64,000 nt of DNA from Mucilaginibacter pineti (GCF_900101875.1 NZ_FNAI01000008.1:1-64000), one strand, 5' to 3'; positions 16,633-25,656 are shown, counted from the stretch's first letter. The notes: a model not told the origin generated them from the sequence alone. Numbers and translations: made by a program.

Positions 16633-18131
16633 GGGAAATATCCGTGAATGAACCAGCGCCGCGTTTGGCCGGGCAAGTCGTTTGGCGTGCCGAACAGCCA
16701 GTAACGCATGCCTTCTTCGTCCTCGGCCACATAGTAATCCCGGTAGCCGCCATCCTCGATCCACCATTCATGACTGATCCTTTCCGGATCATCCGCATTC
16801 ACAATGATATGCCGCTCATGACGGTAGACAAATTGCCGGGGCGCGTAATCAGGGGTCAGCGCCATCGCTTCGATGGGTTCCGGCGGCTCCAGCAATTGCA
16901 CCGGGCGGATACTTTCTTCCGGCCAGTCGCTTTCCGGCGTCTGCGTCAGGTCAGCCGTGTTTCCGGCGGCACGTTCCGGCCAGTGGTGCTCCTGCGGCAG
17001 GTAGCGGTGTGTCTGATCTTTACCGACACGGGCGGCCACATTATCGAGCAGCTCAGCCACCTGTTCGCTGTCCACTGCCGGTTTGCCGTTCCAGAGCAGG
17101 TTCTGCTTGTCGCTAGCGGGTTCTGTTTTCGGAGCGTCCAAAATAAATAGCTCAATACCCAGGCCGGGCGCTACCTGGTCAAACTGCAAAGCGAACAGCT
17201 TAAAGATATGATCGGTGGGCTGGCTGGGATGATTGGTGCCGATGCTGAGTTGCCCCGACTTGCCGTCGATGCGGCAATAGGTCAGCACCGCGCTGCGCAA
17301 ACCAAGCCCTTCACCATATAGCCGTTTGCACAGCGTATCGATCAGCGCATGAACAGTCGTTTCGATGACTTCGCGGGTACGGATCGGTTCCAGTAAAGCG
17401 ACCCGTTCGGAATACGGGACTGGCTCTTTCAGCGGCAGCAGGAATTCCGCTTCCTGGCCGAGCGCCTGGTACAAGCGCAGCACCATATTGCCGCCGAAGC
17501 GGCGCTTTAAAACGGATTTGGGCATATGGATAAAGCTGCCGACCTGGTAAAAACCGAGTTCCCGCAGTTTGATCAACAGGTCAAGGCCCAAACGTAATGA
17601 CCCAGGCGGCAAGGGCATCAGCGCATTGCGTTGCCCGCCCACCGGTACGATCAGGCCGCTTTCGGCGCAGCGCGCCACGGCCCAGGCGCAGCCGATGGTA
17701 TCGGCCATGGAGGGACGGATGGTATAACCCAAAGCGTGTAAACGGCTGACCATATCTTTCAGAAATTCGGTCTCGCCGCCTTTCAGATGTGTGCAGCCGG
17801 TGACATCCAGCAGTAGACCATCCGGCGGGTCGACCATGACCAGCGGGGTATAGCGCAGGCACCATTCGGCCAGGCCTTTCAGCAATTTGATGTTCCGTCC
17901 GGGCTTGTTTTCAAAAAGCTGGATGCCCGGTGCGAGCACACGGGCATCGGCCGCAGCAATGCCCGGCTTCACCCCGTACTGCTCGGCCTGAGCGTTCATG
18001 GCCATGACCAGCATACGCCCGTGATCCGGCTCGGTAAAAGCCACGGGCAATTCGCGGAGCGAATGAAGGCGGATGGCCTCGCGGTCGGTCAGTAAATATT
18101 TGAACCATATGGATACAAAGCGCTTAGGCAT
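16629..18131 (-). CDS. imuB: ImuB, catalytically inactive Y-family polymerase homologue
   Basis: A 500-residue Y-family-like protein that acts in the mutasome as an adapter between the sliding clamp, ImuA and DnaE2. The start MPKRFVSIWFKYLL lacks the metal-binding Asp of true Y-family polymerases, and LLLDVTGCTHL stands in place of their S-x-D-E motif, as is usual for ImuB. Helix-hairpin-helix-like sequence is seen near residues 190-215. The start overlaps the end of imuA by 8 bp, and the stop overlaps the dnaE2 start as ATGA, so all three are translationally coupled. Confidence 0.88.
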   Translation of the reverse strand: MPKRFVSIWFKYLLTDREAIRLHSLRELPVAFTEPDHGRMLVMAMNAQAEQYGVKPGIAAADARVLAPGIQLFENKPGRNIKLLKGLAEWCLRYTPLVMVDPPDGLLLDVTGCTHLKGGETEFLKDMVSRLHALGYTIRPSMADTIGCAWAVARCAESGLIVPVGGQRNALMPLPPGSLRLGLDLLIKLRELGFYQVGSFIHMPKSVLKRRFGGNMVLRLYQALGQEAEFLLPLKEPVPYSERVALLEPIRTREVIETTVHALIDTLCKRLYGEGLGLRSAVLTYCRIDGKSGQLSIGTNHPSQPTDHIFKLFALQFDQVAPGLGIELFILDAPKTEPASDKQNLLWNGKPAVDSEQVAELLDNVAARVGKDQTHRYLPQEHHWPERAAGNTADLTQTPESDWPEESIRPVQLLEPPEPIEAMALTPDYAPRQFVYRHERHIIVNADDPERISHEWWIEDGGYRDYYVAEDEEGMRYWLFGTPNDLPGQTRRWFIHGYFP

Positions 18132-18849
18132 AACGTTGCGCTTTTTCCGTCATCACTTCTTCCACCACCTGCGTAAACTGCCGGTCTTTCCATTCCATCG
18201 CCCAGGAACCGGGCTGCCCGTTCTTGACTTTCAATAGTTCCACCTGCCAGCGGGGAAAGCCCACGCCCGGCATCCCCGGCCGCAGCTTGCTGCGCAGCGG
18301 CTTCACCGTCCAGCGGGCGGTGCAGGCCGTGGTATTGAGCACCTTCACATCTTTCCGCAAAATAAATCCCGTCACCTGGCTTTGCTCGATCGCCAGCTGC
18401 AAGCGGCGCGATTCCATAAAACTCAGCAGCCTGGTTTCGCAGATCACCGCCGCGATACCATTACACTTCAGCGCTTCTTCCGTCACCCAGAGCACATCCT
18501 TTTCACGCACCACATCCACAAAAATGATCCGGTCGGGATTGATACCGAAACGTTTAAGCGCCGGCGGGTAGATCCGGCGCGTATAGCTCACCCAGACACA
18601 CACGCCGCCCTTAGCCAGCAAGGTCTGTATAATGCCGGCAATAAAGCCGCCAATAGCAGCGGTAAATTCGGGCCGCGTGCTGATAAATTCATGCAGCGCG
18701 CCGGTCGGAAACACCTGGTTGGGAAAAGCGTTTTCGATCGGTCCCAGGCCAAAGGATTGCCTTTCCTCCGGCGCTACCGGGCGGAAACCTTCCCAGCCCA
18801 GCAGGTCCTGGCGCAGTTTATCGATCATTTCTTGTTTGGTCGCTGTCAT
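18124..18849 (-). CDS. imuA: ImuA, RecA/SulA-like mutasome protein
   Basis: A 241-residue protein with the RecA-like fold of ImuA. Recognisable parts are FPNQVFPTGALHEFIS (about 42-57), the degenerate Walker region FTAAIGGFIAGI, VCVWVSYTRRIYPPAL, and ARWTVKPLRSK near residue 180. In mycobacteria and Caulobacter the homologous cassette makes damage-induced mutations. Its position directly upstream of imuB and dnaE2 supports the call. The start is 11 bp after the preceding small gene. Confidence 0.85.
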   Translation of the reverse strand: MTATKQEMIDKLRQDLLGWEGFRPVAPEERQSFGLGPIENAFPNQVFPTGALHEFISTRPEFTAAIGGFIAGIIQTLLAKGGVCVWVSYTRRIYPPALKRFGINPDRIIFVDVVREKDVLWVTEEALKCNGIAAVICETRLLSFMESRRLQLAIEQSQVTGFILRKDVKVLNTTACTARWTVKPLRSKLRPGMPGVGFPRWQVELLKVKNGQPGSWAMEWKDRQFTQVVEEVMTEKAQRYA

Positions 18850-18860
18850 GTCCCTTGGTT

Positions 18861-19217
18861 TTAAAGATCAAAATTGAATTCCGGAAAGCGGATGCCCGCC
18901 TCCCGGTTATACTGGCGGATCGCCGCAGCGATGGTGTTCAGTTCGCTGGTCGTAAACAGTTCATCATCCGTTTCGGGGTAGGCCTGTCGCGGCTGCCCGA
19001 TATAATGGATGAGCTCGTAATAATTTTCCACGTCGGCCACGGTTTGCAGCGGTTGCGGGTCTTCATATTCGACGTTCACGTAGATGATCGAACGCCGCTC
19101 ACCGGCAGTCACATCATAACGGCAAAAGCCGTCCACATCCGCAAAGTTTTGCAGCTGCTCGACCAGCAACGCGCACATTTTATTTCCTAATTCGATTTCG
19201 ACACTATACGGCACCAT
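18861..19217 (-). CDS. Hypothetical first gene of the mutasome operon
   Basis: A 118-residue acidic protein, unrecognised (MVPYSVEIELGNK..., with RRSIIYVNVEYEDPQPL). It is transcribed first in the imuA-imuB-dnaE2 direction and ends 11 bp before imuA. An ACCTCC on the + strand (19221-19226) gives it a GGAGGT Shine-Dalgarno sequence, which is unusual in this group. The link to damage tolerance is by position only. Confidence 0.6.
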   Translation of the reverse strand: MVPYSVEIELGNKMCALLVEQLQNFADVDGFCRYDVTAGERRSIIYVNVEYEDPQPLQTVADVENYYELIHYIGQPRQAYPETDDELFTTSELNTIAAAIRQYNREAGIRFPEFNFDL

Positions 19218-19246
19218 ATGACCTCCATTTTTGGGACTATAAAGTT

Positions 19247-19265
19247 ATGCTAATATTTTTAGCAT
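19247..19265. promoter_or_regulatory. Candidate operator between divergent repair genes
   Basis: ATGCTAA (19247-19253) and TTAGCAT (19259-19265) form a perfect 7-bp inverted repeat with a 5-bp spacer. On the - strand it lies directly upstream of TAACTTTA, which resembles the -7 box TAnnTTTG, so a bound repressor would block the mutasome promoter. It is also upstream of the + strand Cdd1/AlkB genes. A damage-responsive (LexA-like) repressor is the obvious idea but no such gene is in the window. Confidence 0.5.
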
Positions 19266-19306
19266 TTTCTTTATCTTTTTTACAAATTTTTACTCACATT
19301 GTTTTC

Positions 19307-19578
19307 ATGACAAATAACTGTTTCCCGATATCCCTAAAACGATCAAGGCCAGGACCGAAAGATGGGTGCGTATCTTCCCGGACGCAGGAGACGGTTACAG
19401 GCTCTATGACCCGCTATTTGAACGGGAACTTGGCCGCATTTTGTTTGATGCAGCGGATAACTGGATCTATGATGGCGAGTTGCTCACCATCGAGGAACAG
19501 GAAGAACTGGCCGGCGCGATCACCGTCACCAGAAAGAAATGGACGAACTACTCAAAAACTTATGAAGAAGAACATTGA
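19307..19578 (+). CDS. Small hypothetical protein, start uncertain
   Basis: The open frame from the GTG at 19366 gives 70 residues (RIFPDAGDGYRLYDPLFERELGRIL...). The frame is open upstream to 19318 but without an ATG. An ATG at 19307 gives MTNNCF in another frame; one extra T in the T3 run at 19321-19323 would join it as MTNNCFPDIPKTIKARTERWV, a more natural 90-residue protein. This would be another one-base homopolymer loss. No family was recognised. It overlaps the next gene by 17 bp. Confidence 0.5.
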
Positions 19579-20062
19579 TTATGAGCTGAGCGTAGCCGAA
19601 AAGCGGGCGCTCAAAGACCGCAAGGTCAGCCAAAAAATGCTGCGCGATTACGCGCCGGACGAGATCGCGGCTTTGCTGAACGCCTCGCCGCAACGCGCTA
19701 AAGAACTGGCTGCGCTGGCGGAATTCCAAAGCATTCCTTCGCTGGGCATCGGCTTTGCCAAAGAACTGATGGCGCAGGGCTACTTTTCCCTGGAGCAACT
19801 CAAGGGCAAATCCGCCATAGAACTTTTTGATGCCTTCGAAAAACACTGCGGCTGCTGGGCTGATCCCTGCGTGGAGGATTCTTACCGCCTGCTGGTCCAT
19901 TATATCGAAAACCGCGATGACAATAAGCGCTGGTGGAACTTCACGGCCGAGCGCAAAGCCTACCGCGCCGAGCATGGCTTTCCCGCCGACCGGCCGCTGA
20001 CCGCCTGGTACGAGACCGGGCAGTTCCCCAAAATGCAGGCTTTTAAGGAGGTAGCAAAATGA
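19562..20062 (+). CDS. Cdd1-like helix-hairpin-helix protein
   Basis: A 166-residue protein of the Cdd1 ('pathogenicity locus') type. The core is ALAEFQSIPSLGIGFAKELM (about residues 54-73), a helix-hairpin-helix-like element, followed by HCGCWADPCVEDSYRLLVHYI and a WWNFTAERKAYRA tail that are typical of the family. Function is not established; DNA binding is likely from the helix-hairpin-helix. I chose the ATG at 19562 since the longer upstream frame lacks sense. It overlaps the AlkB-like gene by 4 bp (ATGA). Confidence 0.75.
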   Translation: MKKNIDYELSVAEKRALKDRKVSQKMLRDYAPDEIAALLNASPQRAKELAALAEFQSIPSLGIGFAKELMAQGYFSLEQLKGKSAIELFDAFEKHCGCWADPCVEDSYRLLVHYIENRDDNKRWWNFTAERKAYRAEHGFPADRPLTAWYETGQFPKMQAFKEVAK

Positions 20063-20649
20063 CCGAACAACTATGTTTTTTTCCCGAAGCCGGCCAAAGC
20101 AAGGGGCTGCCCAAGAAACTACTGGCGTATACGCCCGGCCTGCTCGATACAGCCACGAGTGACCGCCTGCTGCAACAATTTATCCGGGAAACGCCCTGGA
20201 AGCAAACCACGCAAAAGCTGTGGGACAAGGAATACCTGACCCCGCGGCTGACCTGCTGGTATGGTGAAACGGAACGCATTGCCGGTACGCTCCCCTGGAC
20301 ACCCGAACTGCAAATGATCCGGGAGCTGGTGGAACCACTGGCCGGCGTCCGCTTCAACAGCGTCCTATTGAATTATTACCGCGACGGCAACGATTCGGTG
20401 GCCTGGCACAGCGACAAGGAAAGCATCATGGGCAGCCAGCCAACCATCGCTTCCGTGAGTTTCGGGCAAGTACGCAGCTTCGATATCCGTAAAAAGACCG
20501 ATCACAGCGAGCATTATTCGGTAAGGCTGGAACACGGCTCCTTCCTGCTGATGAAAAGCGGCCTGCAGGAGCATTGGGAACACCGCATCGCTAAGTCTAT
20601 CAAAGCGACGAAGCCGCGCATCAACCTGACTTTTAGGCTGGTACTTTAG
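20059..20649 (+). CDS. AlkB-like 2-oxoglutarate/Fe(II) DNA dioxygenase
   Basis: A 196-residue direct-repair enzyme of the AlkB family, probably removing alkyl groups from DNA bases by oxidation. Iron ligands are His and Asp in WHSDKE (about 116-121) and His in WEHRI (about 174). The 2-oxoglutarate-binding arginines are in RINLTFR at the C-terminus. NYYRDGNDSVAWHSD is the classical entry to the active site in the ABH2/ABH3-like group. It is coupled to the Cdd1-like gene and extends the repair cluster. Confidence 0.88.
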   Translation: MTEQLCFFPEAGQSKGLPKKLLAYTPGLLDTATSDRLLQQFIRETPWKQTTQKLWDKEYLTPRLTCWYGETERIAGTLPWTPELQMIRELVEPLAGVRFNSVLLNYYRDGNDSVAWHSDKESIMGSQPTIASVSFGQVRSFDIRKKTDHSEHYSVRLEHGSFLLMKSGLQEHWEHRIAKSIKATKPRINLTFRLVL

Positions 20650-20682
20650 GATTTTAAAATAATTTGTTATCTTGCCTGCCTA

Positions 20683-20837
20683 ATGACCACCAACCAATTA
20701 TATAGCAGAATCTATAACGCGATAACTATCGTGGTGGCTGTCATTATTATTATTCCGATTTCCCCGGGAGTATCCTGATTGCCCTTTAATTAAGCCATCA
20801 TATACGAGCCTCCCGGAAACCCCGGGAGGCTTTTTTT
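20683..20837 (+). promoter_or_regulatory. Ile/Val leader-peptide transcription attenuator
   Basis: A 31-codon leader ORF (20683-20778) encodes a peptide with 8 Ile and 4 Val, including four consecutive Ile codons (20743-20754). It is followed by a terminator: GCCTCCCGG (20808-20816) pairs with CCGGGAGGC (20822-20830), then seven T. The end of the leader ORF contains CCGGGAG (20764-20770), which can pair instead with CTCCCGG (20810-20816) and block the terminator. A ribosome stalled on Ile/Val codons would leave that segment free; one reaching the stop codon would cover it. The downstream gene is the acetolactate synthase small subunit. A TATCTTG box at 20668-20674 may be the promoter. Confidence 0.88.
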
Positions 20838-20851
20838 ATTTCAAACCAATC

Positions 20852-21361
20852 ATGAAAAAGCCAGCAACCTCCGAAAACCAGTTTATTTTCTCTATCCATG
20901 CCGAAGACAAAAAGGGTCTGATTGGCCAATTGCTCATGCACTTTAACCGCAGCAGCTATGATGTGCAAAGCCTGAATGTCGCCCGCACGGACATCAGCGA
21001 CCTGGTGCTGATCACTTTAGAAGCGTGTGTCCCGGAAGCGGTCATCGAACCTTTCCGCCATAAACTCCAAAAGATCGTGGAAGTATACGCGGTTAACTTT
21101 TGCCCGGCTAACGATGGCCTCAGGAAAGTTGGTTTCTACCGCCTGGCCAAACCGGCGCTGGACGCCAGGCTGTGGGAACTCATGAACAAATTCGGCGCTA
21201 CGCTAAGCAGCATAGCCGAGCACAGCCTGGTGATCTCCAAAACAGGCTCGGATAAAGACCTGGCTGAGTTGTATGCGCTGCTGGAAGGGCCGCATTTACT
21301 GGGGTTCTGTAAGAGCGGGCTGATCCGGGAAGAGAGCCTGGTGCCGTTTGATGCGCTTTAA
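20852..21361 (+). CDS. Acetolactate synthase small (regulatory) subunit-like protein
   Basis: A 169-residue protein with an N-terminal ACT domain (about 10-80: IFSIHAEDKKGLIGQLLMHF, SYDVQSLNVARTDI) and a second ferredoxin-like half, as in IlvN/IlvH. These subunits bind valine and activate the large subunit in branched-chain amino acid synthesis. It is divergent from standard IlvN, and no ilvB, ilvC or ilvD lies nearby, so it is an orphan. The Ile/Val attenuator in front of it strongly supports the pathway. It could be a true small subunit acting in trans or a specialised ACT regulator. Confidence 0.75.
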   Translation: MKKPATSENQFIFSIHAEDKKGLIGQLLMHFNRSSYDVQSLNVARTDISDLVLITLEACVPEAVIEPFRHKLQKIVEVYAVNFCPANDGLRKVGFYRLAKPALDARLWELMNKFGATLSSIAEHSLVISKTGSDKDLAELYALLEGPHLLGFCKSGLIREESLVPFDAL

Positions 21362-21399
21362 GCTAATGCTTGAACGAACAACAAAGCCGCGCTATTAAA

Positions 21400-21420
21400 C
21401 GGCCCGGAACATCCGGGCCG
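21400..21420 (+). terminator. Terminator-like hairpin after the ACT-domain gene
   Basis: CGGCCCGGA (21400-21408) pairs with TCCGGGCCG (21412-21420) around a 3-nt loop. A T5 run follows 10 nt later rather than directly. It separates the gene from the convergent fusion permease gene. Confidence 0.55.
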
Positions 21421-21476
21421 CATAAATCATTTTTCAGGCTAAAAACAATTACACCTCGCGCAGCTGAAAATAACGG

Positions 21477-24400
21477 TTACTCGCTCCGTAAGCTTTTGAC
21501 CGGGTTGACTAACGTCACTTTAATGATCTGAAAGCTGACCGTGACCAGCGCGATCAAGATGATCGCAGCGCCGGAAAGTGCGAAGACCCACCAGGACAGC
21601 GGCGCCCGGTAGGCAAAGCCTTGCAGCCAGCCGTGCGTCACCAGCCAGGCCAATGGCAGGGCAATAGCGATCGCGATGCCGATCAGCGTCATAAATTCAG
21701 CGGACAGCAGCGCAAACAAGGAACCGGTACCCGCACCGAGCACCTTGCGGATACCGATCTCTTTAACACGCTGTTCGGCGGTAAACATCGCCAGGCCTAA
21801 AAGGCCCAGGCAGGATATAAAGATCGCCAGCCCGGCGAAAATATCGGCTAACCTGTTGATGACCTGTTCATTTTGATAAAGCAGCTGGTATTGCTGGTCG
21901 ACAAAATAAATGACCGGTGGAAAGGCAGGGTTTAATGCTTTGCTCAGGTTTTCAATTTGGGTAAGCGCTGCCGCTGTTTTGCCGGGCTGGGTTCGCACCA
22001 AGACCACGCCGGACGGGTCATTTTCACCGGCGGCCAGCACCATCGGTCCGATCGCTTCATGGAGCGAATGAAAATGAAAGTCTTTAACCACGCCGACGAT
22101 CGTTCCCCGCTTTCCCATATAGGCGAATGGCTGACCGATAGGCTCTTTGTAGCCCGTTAATTTGATCGCCGTTTCATTCAGGATATAGCTTGAACTATCA
22201 GACGGGTAGGCTTTGGAAAATTCACGTCCTGCCACCAAGGTCAGCTTCATGGTCCTGAAATAATCATAGCCAATAAACGCACGGGTAAACATGATGTTGG
22301 AGGTGCTGTCATGACCGGTCCAGTTTACCGCTGGGCTGCTGCCATAAATGTCAACCGGCGCAGAGCTCACGCGGCTGACGGCCAATATGCCGGGCTTATT
22401 TAATAGTTCATTCTTGAAAACTTCGTATTGGGAGGAGAGCTGTCCTTCCATCGGCAGGTAGACCACGTTCTCGCGGTCGTAGCCCAGGTCTTTGGAGGCC
22501 AGGTAATTCATTTGCCGCGAAACGATGATGGTGCCGGTGATCAGCACCACCGACAACACGAACTGGAATACGACCAAGCCCTTCCGGAAGAAAAGGGTGC
22601 CGGTATCCAATTTCACGGCGCTCTTTAAAACTTTAATGGGTTTGAAAGCTGATAAAAAGAAGGCCGGGTAACTCCCGGCGACGAGGCCCGTGACAAGCGT
22701 GACACCGGCAGTAATCAGCCAAAACCCGGGCTGTGCAAATGGCAGGGCCAGCTGCTTTTGGGTGATCTGGTTAAACCCGGGTAATAACAACCATTCTAAT
22801 ACCAGCGCGAAGACCACGGCGATCAGGGTGACCAATAAAGATTCCGTCATGAACTGTCCGATCAGCGAACCGCGCAAGGCACCTGCCACTTTGCGGACAC
22901 CCACCTCTTTTGCCCGTTTAACCGAACGCGCGGTGGACAGGTTCATAAAGTTGATACAGGCGATCAACAGGATAAAAACAGCTATCAGGCTAAACAGGTG
23001 TACATATTCAATACGCCCGCCTGCGGGTTTGCCGCTGGCCAGGTCATTATGCAGGTAAGCCTCGGCATAAGGCTGCAAAGCGATATCGGCATACCAGTTC
23101 GCCGTGCTACGGTTAATATGGTAATAGAGGTCAAAGACATGCGCGATCTTGGCGTTGACAGCGGCAACATTTGCCTGCGGCCGTAGCATGACATAGGCCT
23201 GTGGCCCGGTGTTCCCCATCTCCCTCGCCCAGGGATTGTTATGCAGGAAAGTATCCCAGTTGGTCAGGAAATCAAAGGACTGTGATGCGTTTTTAGGCAG
23301 GTTCTCAAAAACGGCGGTGATCTTAAAATCCCGTTGATTTTGATAACGGATCGTCTTTCCAATGGCTTGCGCAGGATTGCCATAAAATATTTCTGCCATG
23401 TGCCTGGAAATGGCAATGGCATCCGGCGAATTCAGTGCCGTCTGCGCTGAACCGGCCAGCAGCGGATAGCTGAACATTTTAAAGAAATCGGCTTCGGCCG
23501 AATTACCGTTCATCTTGACGACTTTGTCGCCCACCTGGAAAGCGCTGTTTTCGCCGAAGCCGATATTGGTCGCATATTCAATATCCGGGAACGCCCTTTT
23601 CAGTTCATCGGCCAGGACACCGGGCAGTTCATAAGAACCGGAGGGTACATGGTGATCGTAATTGGTTTTATACACCTTGAACAAACGGCTGCTGTTCTGG
23701 AAAAATCCGTCGACGCTGTATTCATTTTGCACCCATAGCAAAATCAGCAAACTACAGGCCAGGCCGACGGCCAGCCCTGAAATATTAATAATGCTTTGCG
23801 ATTTGTGTCGGAGTAAACCGCGCCAGGCGGTCTTGATGTAATTCTTTATCATAAAACTGCGTTTGATATTTAAACGCAATGATAGCGGCTCCAGGCGCTG
23901 CGGAAGGCCCGGATTATAACTTGGGCGCTGTTTAGTCAACTCACTTTTGTACTCGGCAGCGCTTTTCCCGGTCACTTCTCTAAAGACCCGGTTGAAGGTC
24001 GTCTTGGAATTGAAGCCTGATTCGTAGGCGATCCCCAGCAGGGTGAGCTGGTCATAAGCGGACTGCTTCATTTTCCGCACTACTTCCTGTACCCGCAATT
24101 CACCAATAAAATCGTTGAAGTTCTTTTTGAGGCCCAGGTTGATGATGCGCGATAATTCGTGTAGCGGCAGGGTCAGTTGAGCGGCCAGCGATGGCAGGGT
24201 CAGGTCGGGATCTTCGTATAAACGCCGCTCCTTTACCGTTCGCTTCAGCCACCGGCCTTTTTCACGCAGGTCGTCGGGTATCCGGTTTGGCTGCGGCATG
24301 GCGATAATTGTCCCAGGCTTTACAAGCACCTGCGCTGCGATAACGACCAATACCGCGGCGGAAGCTACCGCGAAAGCATCGCTGCATAACCACAACAAAA

Positions 24401-24857
24401 CGCTGACAGCAAACAAATACAAAAATGTTTGCAGCAGCCGGAACCTGGACCGGGCCCTGTCCATCAATACGGGCTGCATGCGCTCGTAAGCTTGCTGTAT
24501 GAGCCGGTAAGCCAGATACAAATAAACGAGAATAGCAACAGTTACCAGCCATGCGGGCAGCAGCGGGTTGATTAATACCACGCTGAAATGAACCCAGTCT
24601 TTGCTGCGAAAAAGCTGCTCCGGCCACACGATGTTGCGGGTAAAAAAATAGAGCAAGGACCCCAATGCCAATGAAAAGTCCACCGGTAAGGCTGCCAAAT
24701 GCAGGGCCATGACCACCAGGGCCAGGCTCAACCATAGGGCAGCAGCCGGCGCTTGCTTCCTGGCGAATACTAATAATATGGACAGGGTAATCGCACAACA
24801 AATTGCCGCCAGCCGAAGCAGGTCATTAGCGGCGATATGAAAGATGAAGGAATGCAA
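21477..24857 (-). CDS. Membrane AraC-type regulator fused to MacB/FtsX permease (copy 2)
   Basis: A 1126-residue single frame with the same order as the copy at 5382-8954. About six to seven membrane helices (1-190) come first, then an AraC-type HTH (about 210-300: LAAQLTLPLHELSRIIN, IAYESGFNSKTTFNRVF), a short linker, then the permease from Met336 (codon at 23850-23852). FtsX elements include ACINFMNLSTARSVKRAKEVGVRK (a positional mark; the key is NLSTARS) and AEQRVKEIGIRKVLGA near the end. No stop or frame change separates the halves. No ATPase gene is adjacent. The conserved sequence around the junction suggests one ancestral fusion followed by duplication. Confidence 0.8.
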   Translation of the reverse strand: MHSFIFHIAANDLLRLAAICCAITLSILLVFARKQAPAAALWLSLALVVMALHLAALPVDFSLALGSLLYFFTRNIVWPEQLFRSKDWVHFSVVLINPLLPAWLVTVAILVYLYLAYRLIQQAYERMQPVLMDRARSRFRLLQTFLYLFAVSVLLWLCSDAFAVASAAVLVVIAAQVLVKPGTIIAMPQPNRIPDDLREKGRWLKRTVKERRLYEDPDLTLPSLAAQLTLPLHELSRIINLGLKKNFNDFIGELRVQEVVRKMKQSAYDQLTLLGIAYESGFNSKTTFNRVFREVTGKSAAEYKSELTKQRPSYNPGLPQRLEPLSLRLNIKRSFMIKNYIKTAWRGLLRHKSQSIINISGLAVGLACSLLILLWVQNEYSVDGFFQNSSRLFKVYKTNYDHHVPSGSYELPGVLADELKRAFPDIEYATNIGFGENSAFQVGDKVVKMNGNSAEADFFKMFSYPLLAGSAQTALNSPDAIAISRHMAEIFYGNPAQAIGKTIRYQNQRDFKITAVFENLPKNASQSFDFLTNWDTFLHNNPWAREMGNTGPQAYVMLRPQANVAAVNAKIAHVFDLYYHINRSTANWYADIALQPYAEAYLHNDLASGKPAGGRIEYVHLFSLIAVFILLIACINFMNLSTARSVKRAKEVGVRKVAGALRGSLIGQFMTESLLVTLIAVVFALVLEWLLLPGFNQITQKQLALPFAQPGFWLITAGVTLVTGLVAGSYPAFFLSAFKPIKVLKSAVKLDTGTLFFRKGLVVFQFVLSVVLITGTIIVSRQMNYLASKDLGYDRENVVYLPMEGQLSSQYEVFKNELLNKPGILAVSRVSSAPVDIYGSSPAVNWTGHDSTSNIMFTRAFIGYDYFRTMKLTLVAGREFSKAYPSDSSSYILNETAIKLTGYKEPIGQPFAYMGKRGTIVGVVKDFHFHSLHEAIGPMVLAAGENDPSGVVLVRTQPGKTAAALTQIENLSKALNPAFPPVIYFVDQQYQLLYQNEQVINRLADIFAGLAIFISCLGLLGLAMFTAEQRVKEIGIRKVLGAGTGSLFALLSAEFMTLIGIAIAIALPLAWLVTHGWLQGFAYRAPLSWWVFALSGAAIILIALVTVSFQIIKVTLVNPVKSLRSE

Positions 24858-24968
24858 TGGGCTTTACAAGTCAATTTTTGTTCCAAACCTATAAATAATT
24901 GACCGATAATGACTTAATTAAACGAGATTTTCAGACTGTAACAGAAACGAACGTCTGTATGTACGGTT

Positions 24969-25538
24969 TTAGTGCTGCGCTCGGATGCGTTTAAGAATTT
25001 CCGATTCCAATGCAGCATCCGGCAAATCGCCGCCGGTGATTTCCCAATCTTCTTCCATCATTTCAATTTCAGCTGCAAAACCGCCATTAACAAAAACCAG
25101 GAAGCGGCCCTCGTCGGGCATCAGCTGGATGTATTTACGCTCGTTAAACCGGTCATAGGTTAAACTCAATTCCGTATCCGGATCATTGCCCCGCAAAAAG
25201 GTGGGTTGGTTATCCTGTAATAGTTCGACCACCTGTAAGACTTCCGCTTCACTTAAAGCGGTCCCGCTGTATTTCCATTCGAAAGCCGTACTGCCCTGGA
25301 AATGCAGCTCGCCCAAAAAGCCCGGATGTTCCGCGCCCTCCAGCTCGACATATTCGAGGTATTTGTCCAGCCTTTCTTCAAAGTCATCGCCTTCCTCAGC
25401 CGGGTAGCCTTCGTATAAGCGATAGGCTGATGTAGCCACATACACATTGCCCTCCTGGCGGTAGACCGGGAAAATATCCAATGGCTGTACAAGGCCACCA
25501 TCGCGAATAATCTGTAGCAGTGCGGGATTGTTAAGCAT
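24969..25538 (-). CDS. Hypothetical acidic protein
   Basis: A 189-residue soluble, acidic protein, unrecognised. Features include HPGFLGELHFQGSTAFEWKY (about 72-91) and LPDEGRFLVFVNGGF-like strands, which suggest an alpha/beta immunity- or SMI1-like fold without proof. It stands alone between a fusion permease gene and a small membrane protein gene, upstream of the permease start by 111 bp in the same direction. Confidence 0.55.
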   Translation of the reverse strand: MLNNPALLQIIRDGGLVQPLDIFPVYRQEGNVYVATSAYRLYEGYPAEEGDDFEERLDKYLEYVELEGAEHPGFLGELHFQGSTAFEWKYSGTALSEAEVLQVVELLQDNQPTFLRGNDPDTELSLTYDRFNERKYIQLMPDEGRFLVFVNGGFAAEIEMMEEDWEITGGDLPDAALESEILKRIRAQH

Positions 25539-25656
25539 ACGTTTCAGTTAACAAAGAATCAGGAACTTTGGTTTTCATGGCAGTGGGCATCAAGCGCGTA
25601 GAAAGAAACAATTTTTCAGGATACAGCTAATTCATAGTAAAACAAAATTCAAAGGC

